Source of the DNA: Pseudomonadota bacterium
GTDB lineage: Bacteria; Pseudomonadota; Alphaproteobacteria; Rhodobacterales; Rhodobacteraceae
Length of the DNA: 64,000 bases
NCBI GenBank assembly: GCA_021845805.1
Contig: JAJZVD010000001.1
Span: 1-64,000 of the forward strand
Direction: 5' to 3'
Below are positions 63,180 to 64,000 of this stretch, in pieces. Numbering within the stretch: the first letter of the stretch is position 1; every line of letters begins with the position of its first letter. The notes under the pieces were generated by a model that was not told where the DNA came from, did no database searches, and saw nothing but the letters and a program-made list of their open reading frames with translations. A program made the translations under genes and the position numbers.

Positions 63180-64000
63180 ATGCGCGCCGAGACGCAGAAC
63201 ATCGTGGAAGCCATCGAGAAGTCGCTGACGCTTCTGGCGCAGCGGCTCGATTGGGAAACGGCGCCGCACCGGCTGGAAGAGATGAACGCCAAGATCGAGG
63301 AAGGTGACATCTGGAACGACCCGGCCGCGGCGCAGAAGCTGATGCGCGAACGTCAGGCGCTGATGGATGCCATCGAAAGCTACACGACGATCCGCGGCGA
63401 GCTGGCGGACAACGTGGAGCTGATCGAGCTGGGCGAGGCCGAGGGCGACACCGAGATCGTGGTGGAAGCCGAGGCAAGCCTGCGCGCGCTGAAGGAGCGG
63501 GCGGGCCAGAAGGAGCTTGAGGCGCTGCTGGACGGCGAGGCCGACGGCAATGACACCTTCCTGGAAATCAACGCGGGCGCGGGCGGCACGGAAAGCTGCG
63601 ATTGGGCCAGCATGCTGGCGCGGATGTATGTGCGCTGGGCGGAAAAGCACGGCTATCAGGTCGAACTGCTGGACGAAAGCGCGGGCGACGAGGCGGGGAT
63701 CAAGTCGGCCACCTACAAGATCAGCGGCAAGAATGCCTATGGCTGGCTGAAATCGGAATCCGGCGTGCACCGACTGGTGCGCATTTCGCCCTATGACTCG
63801 GCGGCGCGGCGGCATACGTCGTTCTCGGCTGTCTGGGTCTATCCGGTGGTGGATGACACGATCACCATCGAGATTGCCGACAAGGACATCCGGCTGGACA
63901 CCATGCGCGCCTCGGGCGCGGGCGGCCAGCACGTCAACAAGACCGACTCGGCCGTGCGGATCACTCACCTGCCGACCGGGATCGTCGTCACCTCGTCGCT
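63180..64000 (+). CDS. prfB: Peptide chain release factor 2 (3' end beyond window)
   Basis: 273 codons are seen before the window ends. The N-terminal helical domain is followed by [20 protein letters not shown] near residues 117-136, the codon-recognition loop region, and the GGQ loop [20 protein letters not shown] near 244-263. It releases peptides at UGA and UAA. The position of the SPF tripeptide reads SPY here. The frame is continuous from ATG 63180, with no sign of the programmed frameshift known from E. coli prfB. Confidence 0.95.
   Translation, partial: MRAETQNIVEAIEKSLTLLAQRLDWETAPHRLEEMNAKIEEGDIWNDPAAAQKLMRERQALMDAIESYTTIRGELADNVELIELGEAEGDTEIVVEAEASLRALKERAGQKELEALLDGEADGNDTFLEINAGAGGTESCDWASMLARMYVRWAEKHGYQVELLDESAGDEAGIKSATYKISGKNAYGWLKSESGVHRLVRISPYDSAARRHTSFSAVWVYPVVDDTITIEIADKDIRLDTMRASGAGGQHVNKTDSAVRITHLPTGIVVTSS

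Noticed and set aside
63180-63300. Programmed frameshift in prfB
   Set aside because: The frame is continuous from the ATG through the N-terminal domain, and no in-frame TGA is seen.

Overview
The window is high-GC DNA from an alphaproteobacterium, most probably a Rhodobacterales/Rhodobacteraceae member. Pointers are the Shemin-type 5-aminolevulinate synthase with a perfect FNR-type box upstream, a LuxI/LuxR pair with an extra autoinducer-binding protein, an IalB-family protein, the fused aminobenzoyl-CoA monooxygenase/reductase, and very compact operons joined by ATGA overlaps. No rRNA, CRISPR array, prophage or transposase was seen. Identifications come from reading the translated sequences and from remembered family features; no database search was run.

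Layout. 120-210: tRNA-Ser(GCU). 261-8262 (minus): an eight-gene operon for aerobic anthranilate (2-aminobenzoate) breakdown through CoA thioesters, with its own MarR regulator and a 28-bp palindromic operator candidate at 8317-8344. 8454-9790: divergent IalB-like protein and crotonase. 9781-11689: mntR and mntH, divergent, with an MntR-box candidate over the mntH promoter. 11708-19897 (minus): an eight-gene operon with an ABC importer of the BMP (nucleoside-type) class, biuret hydrolase BiuH, a second paralogous cysteine hydrolase (candidate triuret hydrolase), a cupin and allophanate hydrolase AtzF; a LysR gene is divergent at 20049. This operon is probably a nitrogen-scavenging route for biuret and perhaps triuret. 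20970-21044: tRNA-Gln.

21143-28482: an FAD protein, then phosphohexomutase, KdsA, KpsE-like and KpsT (capsule/Kdo export, without KpsM here) and a NhaA antiporter. 28596-31182: a UDG-family protein, an SseB-like protein, a strikingly AT-rich gap with tandem palindromes, then rplM-rpsI. 31394-34710: a small orphan ORF and a Pot-type ABC transporter without a binding protein. 34777-37607: tpiA, two Fe-S assembly genes, tgt. 37604-39533: quorum sensing (autoinducer-binding protein, LuxR, LuxI). 39725-42710: lon and an HU-family gene. 42730-45585: a three-gene membrane glycosylation cassette bracketed by two tRNA-Val genes. 45598-47408: a NgoMIV-family restriction-modification pair.

47655-51573: pirin, a secreted orphan, two identical tRNA-Asp genes, a small membrane protein and three DUF1344-like genes, two of them a recent tandem duplication with a shared palindrome. 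51617-64000: M20 dipeptidase, hemA, a RodZ-like protein, ispG, a DsbA-like protein, an aminotransferase, a cell-wall amidase, PBP1A and the 5' part of prfB, which runs off the right edge. A 54-bp hairpin repeat occurs in two identical copies, at 3901 and 56990.
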